64,000 nucleotides of DNA from Mugil cephalus. Lineage: Eukaryota > Chordata > Actinopteri > Mugiliformes > Mugilidae. Made by a program: the position numbers and the translations under genes. Under the pieces are notes generated by a model. It searched no databases, was not told the origin of the DNA, and saw only the letters and a list, made by a program, of their open reading frames with translations. The stretch spans positions 820,501 to 884,500 of the forward strand of contig NC_061791.1 of assembly GCF_022458985.1 (NCBI RefSeq), written 5' to 3'. Positions 22,201-49,100 of this stretch are shown here, in pieces. Within the stretch, counting starts at the first letter, position 1, and each line of letters begins with the position of its first letter.

Positions 22201-25200
22201 TGATACGATTGATGCTAATGCGATGCTAACGTCACGTGTTGAGTCTGAACTGTGACTCGTTTGAACCAGGTGGAGAAATCACCTCCACCTTCGATCACCC
22301 TGAGATGGTGAAGCTCGGCCACTGTAAGCTGATCGAGGAGGTGATGATCGGAGAGGACACGCTCATCCACTTCTCTGGAGTCGACATGGGTACGAGATGA
22401 ATGAATGAATGAATGAATGGATGCATCTGTTATTTGTCATTTAGATTTCCATCAAAATGAAACTTCAGAGCAAAGCAGAGACACTCAAACAGAAACACTA
22501 TGTAAAGGCAAAAACATTTAAAATAATATCAGTATCAATGTAAAACTGAGAAACATTGAATATAAACTGTAAACACAGTCTGAATATTCAGGAATTTACA
22601 ATAATTTTAAGCAGTTTAGTTAAATAAACGTAATGAACCTCTATATAAAGCTGCTGTGTCCAGTTAGATTTTACTGCAACAGCTTCAATTAATTTAATGT
22701 TAATGTTGAAACTTTAGTAAAAACATAAATTATATTCTTAACGTAGCCTCTTAATCCTCCTGTTACCTTTAAAAACCTTTAAATTTACTAACATCAGCAA
22801 TTTAAACCTCCACAATAATTATTACAAATTAAAAATTTCCCAAGTTTATGTGTCAGGTTCTTTTATATTTGTCTAAATGTCTTTTTAATAGAAATTTATA
22901 GATAAAATCTCACTGACTTTAAGTTAGAAATAAATGTGTTTATATCATTTCTAAATTCATATTCTCTCTATAACATTTCTGAATGAAAAACTATCATGTA
23001 GAATAATAAGATATATCAGTGTCCTCATTAAATTAGGAAAATTCACTAAATGTTATGTTAATTTATGTTTTGAGACGTTAACGGTTAAATATTGGCAAAA
23101 ATATCCCTTTAAAAAAGAACGGCGGCCATATTGGAAACGGCTTCCAAAGCTAGTGAGTGCAGAGCCTGGATGAATCCACCAGGGGGCAGACGACTCGTAT
23201 TTAAAGGGTCTGCAGCAGGTTTTAAGTGTTGATTGAACCGAGTCCGTCCCGCGGTTCGTTGAGGCTGTGACCTCTGACCTCTGACCCCTGGCTCCTCCCC
23301 CTCTCAGGTGAGGCCTGCACCGTGGTCCTACGAGGAGCCACTCAGCAGATCCTGGACGAGGCCGAGCGCTCGCTGCACGACGCCCTCTGCGTTCTGTCCC
23401 AGACGGTGAAGGAGCCGCGCACCGTCTACGGAGGAGGTAAAAACACAGAGTCAGGACCAGAACCAGGACCAGAACCAGAACTAGAACCAGAACCTTTAAT
23501 CCCTGTGCGTGTCCTTGTTCTTCAGGCTGCTCTGAGATGCTCATGGCCAAGGTGGTGACTGATCTGGCCAATAGGACACCAGGAAAGGAGGCGGTTGCCA
23601 TGGAGTCGTTTGCGAAGGCTCTGAGGATGGTTGGTACCAGGACGTCTGTGATGAAACGCTTGTATGATGTGAAACATTTCTCTGATCGCCTCCTCTTCTT
23701 CTTCTCCTCCTCCTCCAGCTTCCCACCATCATCGCTGACAACGCCGGCTACGACAGCGCCGACCTGGTGGCTCAGCTCAGAGCTGCACATCAGGAGAACA
23801 AGACCACGTATGGACTGAGTGAGTAGATGAAGAGAATCAAACACAAGGAGCAGGAACATTTAGAGGCTGGAGACGAACATCTAAAAAAAAAAAAAAAAGA
23901 CGACTGATTCACGTCTCAGGTGGCATTCAGGAACAATACGACACGTCGGTGCTGTAAATGTGGCATTTCATTCGAGGATGTTTAGTTGTGTAACTTTGAG
24001 AACTGTACAAAGAACCTTAGAGACAGAGACTTTACTATAATCCCACTCTAAAAAAACAACAACAAACCAAAAAACACACACACACACGGAAAATAAGAAT
24101 AAGTGCGTAGAAAAATATTCATGTTGTTCTGTTCTCACTGTTCATTGGTCTAAAGCATCTTTAACTTCTTTATATGAGCTACGTTACCTGGTTTATTCAG
24201 CGTATATATTCAGATTAATGAAAACTAATAATTCCATCATTTATTTACAACTATTCACTCAAATACCATAAATCTGATGGATTTATTTATTCTTTTACTA
24301 AGAAGTCTTTAAAAAGTCTTTTTAAATTTTAAATCATCTAAAAAGATTTTTATTTGTCATTTACAACCAAACAGAAGCCTGAGATGGAACGAAGTGATTA
24401 TTACTAGTAACTATAATGTATAAATACTAAGTAAAACTGTATAGATGGAAATAAAAGGAAGATAAATAAAGTAGAAATATAAATAAAAGCAGAGACAGAG
24501 CAGCGTGATTTATCAGAATCACTGCTTCTACTCAGTGTTCAGAACAGAGATAAGAAGAAAACTAAGAGTCAGATAATTATAGTCAAAATATACATAACAA
24601 CATGTACCAGTGTGAATGAACCTGTGCTGAGTTGTTGCTCTATAATAATAACAATAAATATATGAGGAAATATCTGTAAGACGTGACGAACAGAAGTGAG
24701 ACAGGTACAGATGAAGTTTAGAGATGAAAACAAACGTCTTTTATTAGTTGGTTTCACCCTGTGATCGTGACTGGTCCACTGATGTTGTCGGCCTGATGTG
24801 ACCTTGCAGACATGTCTGAAGGCACCGTGGGAAACATGGCGGAGCTCGGCATCACCGAGTCCTTCCAGGTGAAGCGTCAGGTGCTGCTCAGCGCCTCCGA
24901 GGCGGCCGAGATGATCCTGAGGGTCGACAACATCATCAAGGCTGCACCCAGGTCAGTCCGGCCTCCAGTGGCATCATTAGCGTCATTAGCATCATTAGCT
25001 TCAGTAGCATCATTAGCATCGGTAGCATCATTAGCTTCAGTGGCATCAGTAGCATCATTAGCGCCATTAGCTTCAGTAGCATCATTAGCATCAGTAGCAT
25101 CATTAGCACCATTAGCTTCAGTAGCATCGGTAGCATCATTAGCTTCAGTAGCATCATTAGCATCGGTAGCATCATTAGCTTCAGTGGCATCAGTAGCATC

Positions 25201-25301
25201 ATTAGCATCAGTAGCTTCAGTAGCATCAGCAGCGAATGTTTACTGATGTTTGTCTGTTGTTTGTTTGTAGGAAGAGAGTTCCCGACCATCACCCCTGCTA
25301 G
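19204..25301 (+). CDS. cct2: T-complex protein 1 subunit beta (CCT2), 16 exons
   Basis: Beta subunit of the cytosolic TRiC/CCT chaperonin, the ATP-driven double ring that folds actin, tubulin and many other proteins. Exons: 19204-19206 (the ATG alone), 20176-20250, 20352-20417, 20521-20632, 20724-20800, 20885-20997, 21219-21421, 21520-21620, 21708-21835, 22078-22181, 22270-22389, 23308-23436, 23526-23629, 23719-23818, 24810-24951, 25271-25301; 1608 nt, 535 residues, the same length as human CCT2. Visible: [19 protein letters not shown], the ATP-binding GDGTTSV (96-102), apical-domain segments, GGGCSEM (about 409-415), [11 protein letters not shown] and a C-terminus VPDHHPC. No frameshift or missing motif. 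The third-last intron holds a long AT-rich spacer (22390-23307). ATTAAA at 25373 and AATAAA at 25504 are candidate poly(A) signals. Confidence 0.98.
24966..25225 (+). repeat. Trinucleotide-based minisatellite in the last cct2 intron
   Basis: Units mixing GCATCATTA, GCTTCAGTA and GCATCGGTA run for about 260 bases directly after the donor of exon 15. Because the period is a multiple of three it stays open (AlaSerLeu/AlaSerVal), but a good GTCAGT donor precedes it, so it is intronic. Confidence 0.85.
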
Positions 25302-26171
25302 AGGAGGAGGAGGAGGAGGAGGAGAACATGGGAGGGATCAGTTGTGTTATTTATCACCTCTGTGTAGCTCAAATTAAAGTCCTTTTCTCTGTTGACTGTG
25401 GATGCACCGCGCAGGCTAGCAGGCTAACGCTAGAAGCTAAACATGGCTGGCTATGCTAACATTAGCCGATGAAAGTCTGGATGTTGTTTGTTTTGTTTAC
25501 TGAAATAAATGAACCGATCCTCATGAGATCAGCTGATTCGTTTTTATTTGTTGTTTTTTTGTTTGTTTTTTTAAACCATAAAAAAAGAACCAATGTGAAT
25601 CATCTTCTAATCATTTAACCCGTCGTCTGGTTGTGGTTCTTGTTTTTACTGCGTCAGGTCAAAGTGACCGAGACCTCAGAGAGTCAACAGACCAACGTTT
25701 ATCAGCCAGAGTCCACAGACTCTTTTCTGATGATTATTAGTTTAAAATAAGACTTTTATTATTACTTCCTCCTAAATATCTGATTATATTGGGAATTTAG
25801 AAACTCAAACTGGTAAAACATGAACATAATTTATTAGAATAAAGACTTTATTGATCCCAGAGAGGAAATTCAGAGCAGGACAAGTTAAAATAAAAAGATT
25901 ATATTAAAGTACAAACAAGATTTACAGTGAAATAAATTTATTCTCACTATGATTATTTTCTTGTGTTTAATTCCAACATCCACAAACGTATGTGTTTATT
26001 TAGTTTATTGTGGATTGGTTTGAATAATCATTTCCTGTAGTGTCTTAGTTTCTGATCCGAGTGTTTTTGGGGTGGATTTCCTCTCTGGTCCAATCAGAGT
26101 CGTAGTTCTGTCTGATAAACGTCCTCGGCTCCAACCAACCAGCAGAGTCCTGCTCTGATCCAGGTCCCGAC
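25302..26171. other. cct2 3' UTR and spacer with a retroposon tail fragment
   Basis: Contains a short GAG run, the cct2 poly(A) signals, and at about 25838-25930 a copy of the common fish repeat containing CTTTATTGATCCCAGAGAGG, usually the 3' end of an L2/CR1-like retroposon. No gene seen. Confidence 0.5.
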
Positions 26172-30803
<4,632 letters not shown>

Positions 30804-31905
30804 CCTCATTAATAACTGACAACTGCATGATCAATAAATAACAAACAATTAAAACGAATGTTGAGACCCAGCAACTAATCCAAGTCAACTTTTTATTTGA
30901 AAAAAAAAAAAAAAAAAAAGTGTGTTTATCAGCAGCAACAGATCGTGTTACATTCAGGTCTTCAGGTACATTCACAGAAACATGAAGACATTTTGTTCTC
31001 GACCCCTGAGAACCAGGTCCTTAGTGAATACTACATCCTGCAATGGCCACTAGATGGCGTCAGAGAATAACCTGATTTCTTTAAGTGGTTACAGCATCTG
31101 TAGCATTTTCCACATTTAAACTAATGTGCTTTGAGATTTGTTCCTGACTAGAAGCTGTTGTTCTTCCCATTTTAACCTCCTGAGACACAAGCGTTTCTCT
31201 GGAATGCATCTTAATTTCTTTAAGAAAAGATTAAGATCTTTAGGTATTTGGGATTAATACGACCTAAAAGTATAAAAAAAAAAATAACCATCATCTTTGA
31301 ACTGCAAGTAGTTTTTAAATAAATTATATGTTCACAGGGATTATTTCACTGTGATTAAAGTCACCAACGTGAATCAAAATATAAAACAATGTGCAAAAGC
31401 AGAATTGGAAATGATGAAATCCCGATGTCCTCAAATGAGTACTTGAGTTGAAATTGCGTGAATTTGTTAAATTTTCATGTCATATCAAACTAGAATAGGT
31501 AATAATAATAAATAAACAAGTGTATTGACCCTTCGCTGCCAGTACACAGCAGACTAAAGTGTCCCCCTATGGGGACAACAGGTCTAAATGAAGCAGAATA
31601 AGCTGCAACAAACCTAAAACGTAATGTCCCCATACGAGGACGCCGGGTCTCAGGAGGTTAAAGACGTTTCAGGGTTAAAGCATCAGAACCTTGTGTTCAG
31701 TGTTTCCTGTTAAAGTGTGACCAGGTGCTACCACAGTAGCATTAGCTGCGTTAGCTTGTACAGACTCTGGGAAACAAGGAGTTAAAAAACAGTGGCAGCT
31801 TTTTACCTGATTGGCTCCAAACATGAGTTCTGAGTCAGACTGAAGGTTGATGATGTTGATATCAGCTCTGAGGTGGGTTCTGTTGGGTCGGGCTGTGGCT
31901 GGCTA
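30804..31905. other. Convergent 3' spacer between nots and best3
   Basis: The two genes run tail to tail. The spacer holds the nots AATAAA (30833), a TTTATT at 30892-30897 that would be a best3 poly(A) signal on the minus strand, an A run at about 30900-30919 and the element at 31172-31661. Confidence 0.5.
31172..31661. mobile_element. TTAA-flanked MITE, second copy
   Basis: Begins TTAACCTCCTGAGAC and ends GTCTCAGGAGGTTAA, a perfect 15-base terminal inverted repeat whose outer bases are TTAA. The interior shares the ATGTCCTCAAA-GAGTACTTG and GTCCCCATA-GAGGACGC segments with 15279-15795. It probably lies in the best3 3' UTR. Confidence 0.75.
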
Positions 31906-43612
<11,707 letters not shown>

Positions 43613-44203
43613 CTTGACTCCTGTACGACCCGACGAGTCCCTCTGCTCTCTGGTTTCCAACACTACTGTGGCATCATGAAGCCAAACGGTCGGTGTCTTT
43701 ATTCCTCAGCACTGTGATTCATCTGGCTTCTCCTTTCCTGATTTGCTTTGTGCCAAATGCCAACCATCCAACCACAGCCTCCCTCCCTGCCTCCCCCTCC
43801 CTATCCTGTTGCCCAGTAATGCCAGGCAGCAGGCACACACACTCTGTCCAGAGTTATATTGATGAGGCGGCGTGCTAAATGTGGTCATGTTTCAGCTGGG
43901 TGTGTTGCCAACGTAGATAGCGGTGGAAGTAAACATGTCTAAAGAGAAACATGACGTGAGGCCAGTTTTATTTATTTAAGGTTAATTTGCAAAATATCAT
44001 ATAGGAGCAGGACCTTTAAAGAATTATATTTCTAAATATTAGTTTTTTCATTCACTTCTATTTAGTCAACCCTTGGTTTGGCGGCATCTAGTGGATGATA
44101 GAGGAACTGCATGTTGAGTTACGAAGTCTCCTAATATTATGGCGACCACATGTGGTGTCCAAGCTCCGAATGTTCCCGGATTTCATTTTACTTAATAGCA
44201 GAT
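43613..44203. other. best3 5' flank
   Basis: Upstream of the best3 start codon. The sequence is plain, with no clear TATA box; the 5' UTR exon, if separate, was not identified. Confidence 0.4.
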
Positions 44204-44805
44204 TTACTCTAACACAGGAAGAAGGCTAGGAAGAGCTGCTATTAGCTGCACCTTGAAAATCCTTTTAGCACAGAAGCCCTTAGTCTTGAATTTCAAAGAC
44301 AGTTTCTTCTTGGACTCCGGGCAAACAATTGAAGCCTGGCTCACTGCGAAGCTCTCGGTCTCTTCGTCAGACTCAGCTTCTTCATCTTCCACGACTATGA
44401 TCTCCAGGGAGGAGGGTTCCTGGTGTCCACATTCTGGAGGTGTTCTGTCGTCTGGTATGTGATGTTCAGGTACAACCACCCTCACAGCAGAGCCTTCCTG
44501 AAACTGCTGCTCAGGTACAACCAGCACCACAGCAGCAACATCTGGAAGCTGCTGCTCAGGCACAATGACCTTCACAGAGTTCAGCTGTGGGACGTCTGGT
44601 GACTGTGTTGATGCCACTGTGACTCCAGCACGAGGCTTTCTGAATAAAGGTTTCACAAAGAACCCTTGAATTATGCCTCCCATTCTCTTCAGGGACAGTT
44701 TGCACGTCCTGGATTTAGAAGTCTGGACCTCTTCATCTCCAGGCTGAGCAGCTTCATCCTCATCTACTTCAGCCTTAAAAGAAGATGAGTCTGGGACTGC
44801 TTCTC
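44204..44805 (-). pseudogene. Broken, inverted unit of the large repeat protein
   Basis: The minus strand encodes about 190 residues matching the EAVPD ... IFKV part of the internal repeat of the ORF at 46128-51578, including KLSLKRMGGIIQGFFVKP and SSLEIIVVEDE. It differs by about 14 extra residues (with DEDEAAQ) before GDEEVQ, so it is not simply a copy of a present unit. It has no promoter or domain ends and stops in unrelated sequence. Most likely a gene fragment left by rearrangement. Confidence 0.75.
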
Positions 44806-45010
44806 CTCGGAGCACTGCTCAGTCTGAGGCTGAAGAAGTTCAGGGTCTGAAAGAAACAGGTCCAAAGTCTAAGAAGAAGGAAGGAAGTGGGAACCATTTG
44901 TAGAGGCTTGTGTGTGAAACCACCTGCCCAGCTCTCACCAGAGGCCACCACCGTGGAGATCCCTGTACCTCAACAGCAGTCACCGAAAAACAAAGGACAG
45001 CATTGCTCTG
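44806..45010 (+). pseudogene. Second fragment of the repeat protein, forward strand
   Basis: From the first base after the inverted piece, the plus strand matches the SEAEEVQGL ... LSPEATTVEI ... QQSPK segment of the same unit, with one frame disruption near 44880. In the intact gene this segment lies downstream of the inverted one, on the same strand, so an inversion breakpoint lies at about 44805. Confidence 0.75.
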
Positions 45011-45025
45011 GAGGAGGAGGTGCTT

Positions 45026-45405
45026 ATTGATCTTATTGCACCTCACTGCACCCTATTACACATATTACTGCACGTTATTACAAGTTATTGCACAACTTAC
45101 TGCAACTAACTGCACATTATTAAACCTTATTGCACCTTATTGCACATCACTGCCCCTGACTGTTTCTTACTGCATCTTATTGCACACATTACTGGAATTT
45201 ACTGCACCATGTTGCATCTCACTGCACAGATTTCTGCACCTTATTGCGCCTTATTACAATGTATTGCACTTTATTGCACAGATTACTGCACGTTACTACA
45301 ACTTATTGCACCTAATTAATCCGTATTGTATCTTACTGCACCATATTGCAAACCTTACTGGACATTACTACACCCTGTTGCACCGTACATTGCACCGATT
45401 GAGCT
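45026..45405 (+). repeat. TTATTGCAC / TTACTGCAC tandem repeat
   Basis: About 30 imperfect units of 9-13 bases of the form CACnTTATTGCAC. It creates long open frames on the plus strand but has no gene features. Followed at about 45500-45550 by a run ending AATAAAGAAATCTTGAATCTTGAA, typical of a retroposon 3' tail. Confidence 0.85.
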
Positions 45406-45812
45406 GATTTATTAAATTACTACATCTTTCTCAGAAGGTTTTGTCTATTCTGTTTTATTTTTTGCCTTTGCATTTTGTTCACTCAGATTTTTAATCTCTA
45501 TATTCGGAACATGAAGGGAAATTGACAATAAAGAAATCTTGAATCTTGAAGACCTAATACAAAAACAGACATTTCATATTAAGCATAAATTGTTTTTAAT
45601 AGTTGGATAGTACCATAATTATGGACTTTTATTAAGACAGTAGAATCAGCCATCTTGAATCTTGAATCCTGACCTCACTGCTGTGGTGTTGCCATGGTGA
45701 TGATGTCACAGAGTCTCTGTGTTGCCATAGTGATTACGTCACTCAACACTTGATGTTGTGATGATGTCATATGATGGGATGGAATCTCCTAAGCCCCGCC
45801 CACAATTAGCAG

Positions 45813-45878
45813 AGATCAAAGGCACAGTTCCTTTGAGATCAAAGGCACAGTGCCTTTGATCTCAGAGACCTTAAATAG
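45813..45878 (+). promoter_or_regulatory. Promoter-like segment: three TCF/LEF-type sites, palindrome, TATA-like box
   Basis: AGATCAAAGG occurs at 45813-45822 and 45836-45845, and its complement CCTTTGATCT at 45853-45862. The last two form a 29-base palindrome, 14-base arms around one base (45835-45863). A fourth, weaker CCTTTGAG lies at 45830-45837. A GC box (CCCCGCCC) lies at 45794-45801 and TTAAATA at 45871-45877. The segment ends about 250 bases before the first ATG of the large ORF. AGATCAAAGG is the published TCF/LEF consensus; use as a promoter is inferred. Confidence 0.5.
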
Positions 45879-45879
45879 G

Positions 45880-46025
45880 AGCCGATTCATCAAAGAGTCA
45901 TCCGAGATTCATAAGAGATTCATTAGAGATTCACTAGAGATTCATCAGAGATTCACACGAGATTCATACGAGATTCATACGAGATTCATCAGAGATACAT
46001 ACGAGATTCATACGAGATTTATCAG
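45880..46025 (+). repeat. 12-base minisatellite in the presumed 5' leader
   Basis: About 12 units of GAGATTCATACG / GAGATTCATCAG. It lies between the TATA-like box and the ATG of the large ORF, so it is probably transcribed. Confidence 0.85.
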
Positions 46026-46127
46026 AGAGAAGAGTTAGATAGTTAAATCGCTTGATCTTCGATAAAAAAGCAACGCTATTCGGGCAACTTGAAACTTTCA
46101 AACCCGTCAACCTACACATCCAAGATT

Positions 46128-49100
46128 ATGTATCGTAATACGACAACAACAGGTCCAATGGACAGAGGGAGCTATTCCCAGACAGAGGAGATCCCACAGA
46201 TCACAATGGACACGGTTCGTCCGCTGATCGAATCCTTTTTCAGGAGCATCACAACAGACCAGTGGGCATGTTTGAGTTTAGGTAAACCAGACGATGTTAC
46301 CTGTTCTATGCTGGCACAGCTGCTGTCAGACTTGATAGAGCTCATTTCTAAATCATTGCTGGAAAAAATCAAACAGGGGCATCTTATTTCTGAGGAAGGT
46401 GTCTTGACCAGCGTGGGCAACACACTTCCTCAAACCTTTGCTCAAGTCCTGGACATTAAAGAAGAGGTCCGCTCTGAGACTTCAGAGGCGTTGACCAGCT
46501 TAATTGCTCAAGACGTGGTTGAGAACGTCAACTCCATCCTCTCTGCTGGCGAGGACACTGAAGAGCAGGAAGTCCAACGACACGTCACTCCCAAAAGAAG
46601 AATCAGACGTATGGTTCGTTACATCAGCAAGATGTTGGAAGAATTTATTGCAAAGATGACGCACAAACCCAGAAAAAATAAGAGGAAAAGGAAAAGTGTG
46701 GCCACCCCACTAGAAGACGAAGACACTGACAAAAAGTCAGAAGATCTGGAGTCTACAAAAACTAAAAGTGGCATTCAATCATTAGACGCATACATCCAAG
46801 AGACAGCCTCCATAGGAGACAAGGAGAGCTGCAAGACTAAAACACCAGAAACAGACATAGACAGAGAGGAGATCCAAGGAGAAGCAGTCCCAGACTGGTC
46901 AGGAGATGAAGAAGTCCAGACTCCTAAATCCAGGACATGCAAACTGTCCCTGAAGAGAGTGGGGGGCATAATTCAAGGGTTCTTTGTGAAACCTTTATTC
47001 AGAAAGCCTCGTGCTGGAGTCACAGTGGCATCAACACAGTCACCAGACGTCCCACAGCTGAACTCTGTGAAGGTCATTGTGCCTGAGCAGCAGCTTCCAG
47101 ATGTTGCTGCTGTGGTGCTGGTTGTACCTGAGCAGCAGTTTCAGGAAGGCTCTGCTGTGAGGGTGGTTGTACCTGAACATCACATACCAGACGACAGAAC
47201 ACCTCCAGAATGTGGACACCAGGAACCCTCCTCCCTGGAGATCATAGTCGTGGAAGATGAAAACGCTGAGTCTGACGAAGAGACCGAGAGCTTCGCAGTG
47301 AGCCAGGCTTCAATTGTTTGCCCAGAGTCCAAGAAGAAACTGTCTTTGAAATTCAAGACTAAGGGCTTCTGTGCTAATAGGATTTTCAAGGTGCGACCTG
47401 CTGTAGTCAGATCACCCTCTATGAGGTCATCAAAAGCTGCCTCTACAGATAGAGTTGGGTCTCAGCAGAAGGTCACTACTGTGGTGGTCACTGTTCCCGA
47501 TGAGGAATTTTCAGAGGCCATGGCTGTGGTGCTCCTAGATCCTGAAGTCAAACCAGCTCAAGACTTTGAGCAGCTGGAAACCTCCTCTCTGGACAGAGTA
47601 GTTGAGGACAGCACTGCTCAGTCTGAGGCTGAAGACGTTCAGGGTCTGAAAGAAACAGGTCCCAAGTCCCAGAAGAAATTGTCCCGGAAAGAAGTTGGAA
47701 CCATATGTAGAGGCTTGTGTGTGAAACCACCTGCCCAGCTCTCACCAGAGGCCACCACCGTGGAGATCCCTGCACCTCAACGCCAGTCACCGAAAGACAA
47801 ACCAGAAGATGTGGAGTCTAGAAAAACTAAAAGTGACATTCAAATATTTGACGCATACACCCAAGAGACAGCCTCCATAGGAGACAAGGAGAGCTGCAAG
47901 ACTAATACAACAGAAACAGACATAGACAGAGAGGAGTTCCAAGGAGAAGCAGTCCCAGACTGGTCTGGAGGTGAAGAAGTCCAGACTCCTAAATCCAGGA
48001 CATGCAAACTGTCCCTGAAGAGAATGGGGGGCATTATTCAAGGGTTCTTTGTGAAACCTTTATTCAGAAAGCCTCGTGCTGGAGTCACAGTGGCATCAAC
48101 ACAGTCACCAGACGTCCCACAGCTGAACTCTGTGAAGGTCATTGTGCCTGAGCAGCAGCTTCCAGATGTTGCTGCTGTGGTGCTGGTTGTACCTGAGCAG
48201 CAGTTTCAGGAAGGCTCTGCTGTGAGGGTGGTTGTACCTGAACATCACATACCAGACGACAGAACACCTCCAGAATGTGGACACCAGGAACCCTCCTCCC
48301 TGGAGATCATAGTAGTGGAAGATGAAGACGCTGAGTCTGACGAAGAGACCGAGAGCTTCGCAGTGAGCCAGGCTTCAATTGTTTGCCCGGAGTCCAAGAA
48401 GAAACTGTCTTTGAAATTCAAGACTAAGGGCTTCTGTGCTAAAAGGATTTTCAAGGTGCGACCTGCTGTAGTCAGATCACCCTCTATGAAGTCATCAAAA
48501 GCTGCCTCCACAGATAGAGTTGGGTCTCAGCAGCAGGTCACTACTGTGGTGGTCACTGTTCCCGATGAGGAATTTTCAGAGGCCATGGCTGTGGTGCTCC
48601 TAGATCCTGAAGTCAAACCAGCACAAGACTTTGAGCAGCTGGAAACCTCCTCTCTGGACAGAGAGGTTGAGGACAGCACTGCTCAGTCTGAGGCTGAAGA
48701 AGTTCAGGGTCTGAAAGCCACAGATCTGAAGTCCCAGAAGAAATTGTCCCGGAAAGGAACCATATGTAGAGGCTTGTGTGTGAAACCACCTGCCCAGTTC
48801 TCACCAGAGGCCACCACCGTGGAGATCCCTGCACCTCAACACCAGTCACCGAAAGACAAACCAGCCCAAGACTTTGAGCAGCTGGAGACCTCCTCTCTGG
48901 ACAGAGTAGTTGAGGACAGCATTGCTCACAACGTCCCACAGATCACTGTGGACATGGTTCGTCCACTGATCGAATCCTTTTTCAACGGCATCACATCTGA
49001 CCAGTGGGCATGTTTGAGTTCAGGCAAACCAGACGATGTTACCAGTTCTATGCTGGCACAGCTCGTCACAGACTTGATCATGCTAATCTCCAAATTCATC

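Noticed and set aside
23053-23859. 268-residue frame on the minus strand
   Set aside because: Overlaps cct2 exons 12-14 on the opposite strand; composition is that of complement plus repeat.
24952-25246. Ala-Ser-Leu/Ala-Ser-Val frame continuing cct2 exon 15
   Set aside because: A GTCAGT donor ends the exon at 24951; the repeat is intronic and the final exon VPDHHPC follows in phase.
45026-45405. CRISPR-like array
   Set aside because: Units are short, irregular and without unique spacers, and the genome is a vertebrate's.
44910-45407. 165-residue plus-strand frame
   Set aside because: Runs from an out-of-frame part of the broken unit into the TTATTGCAC array.
46089-46127. Extension of the large ORF upstream to 46089
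   Set aside because: The frame there begins with TTG, not ATG; the first ATG is at 46128.
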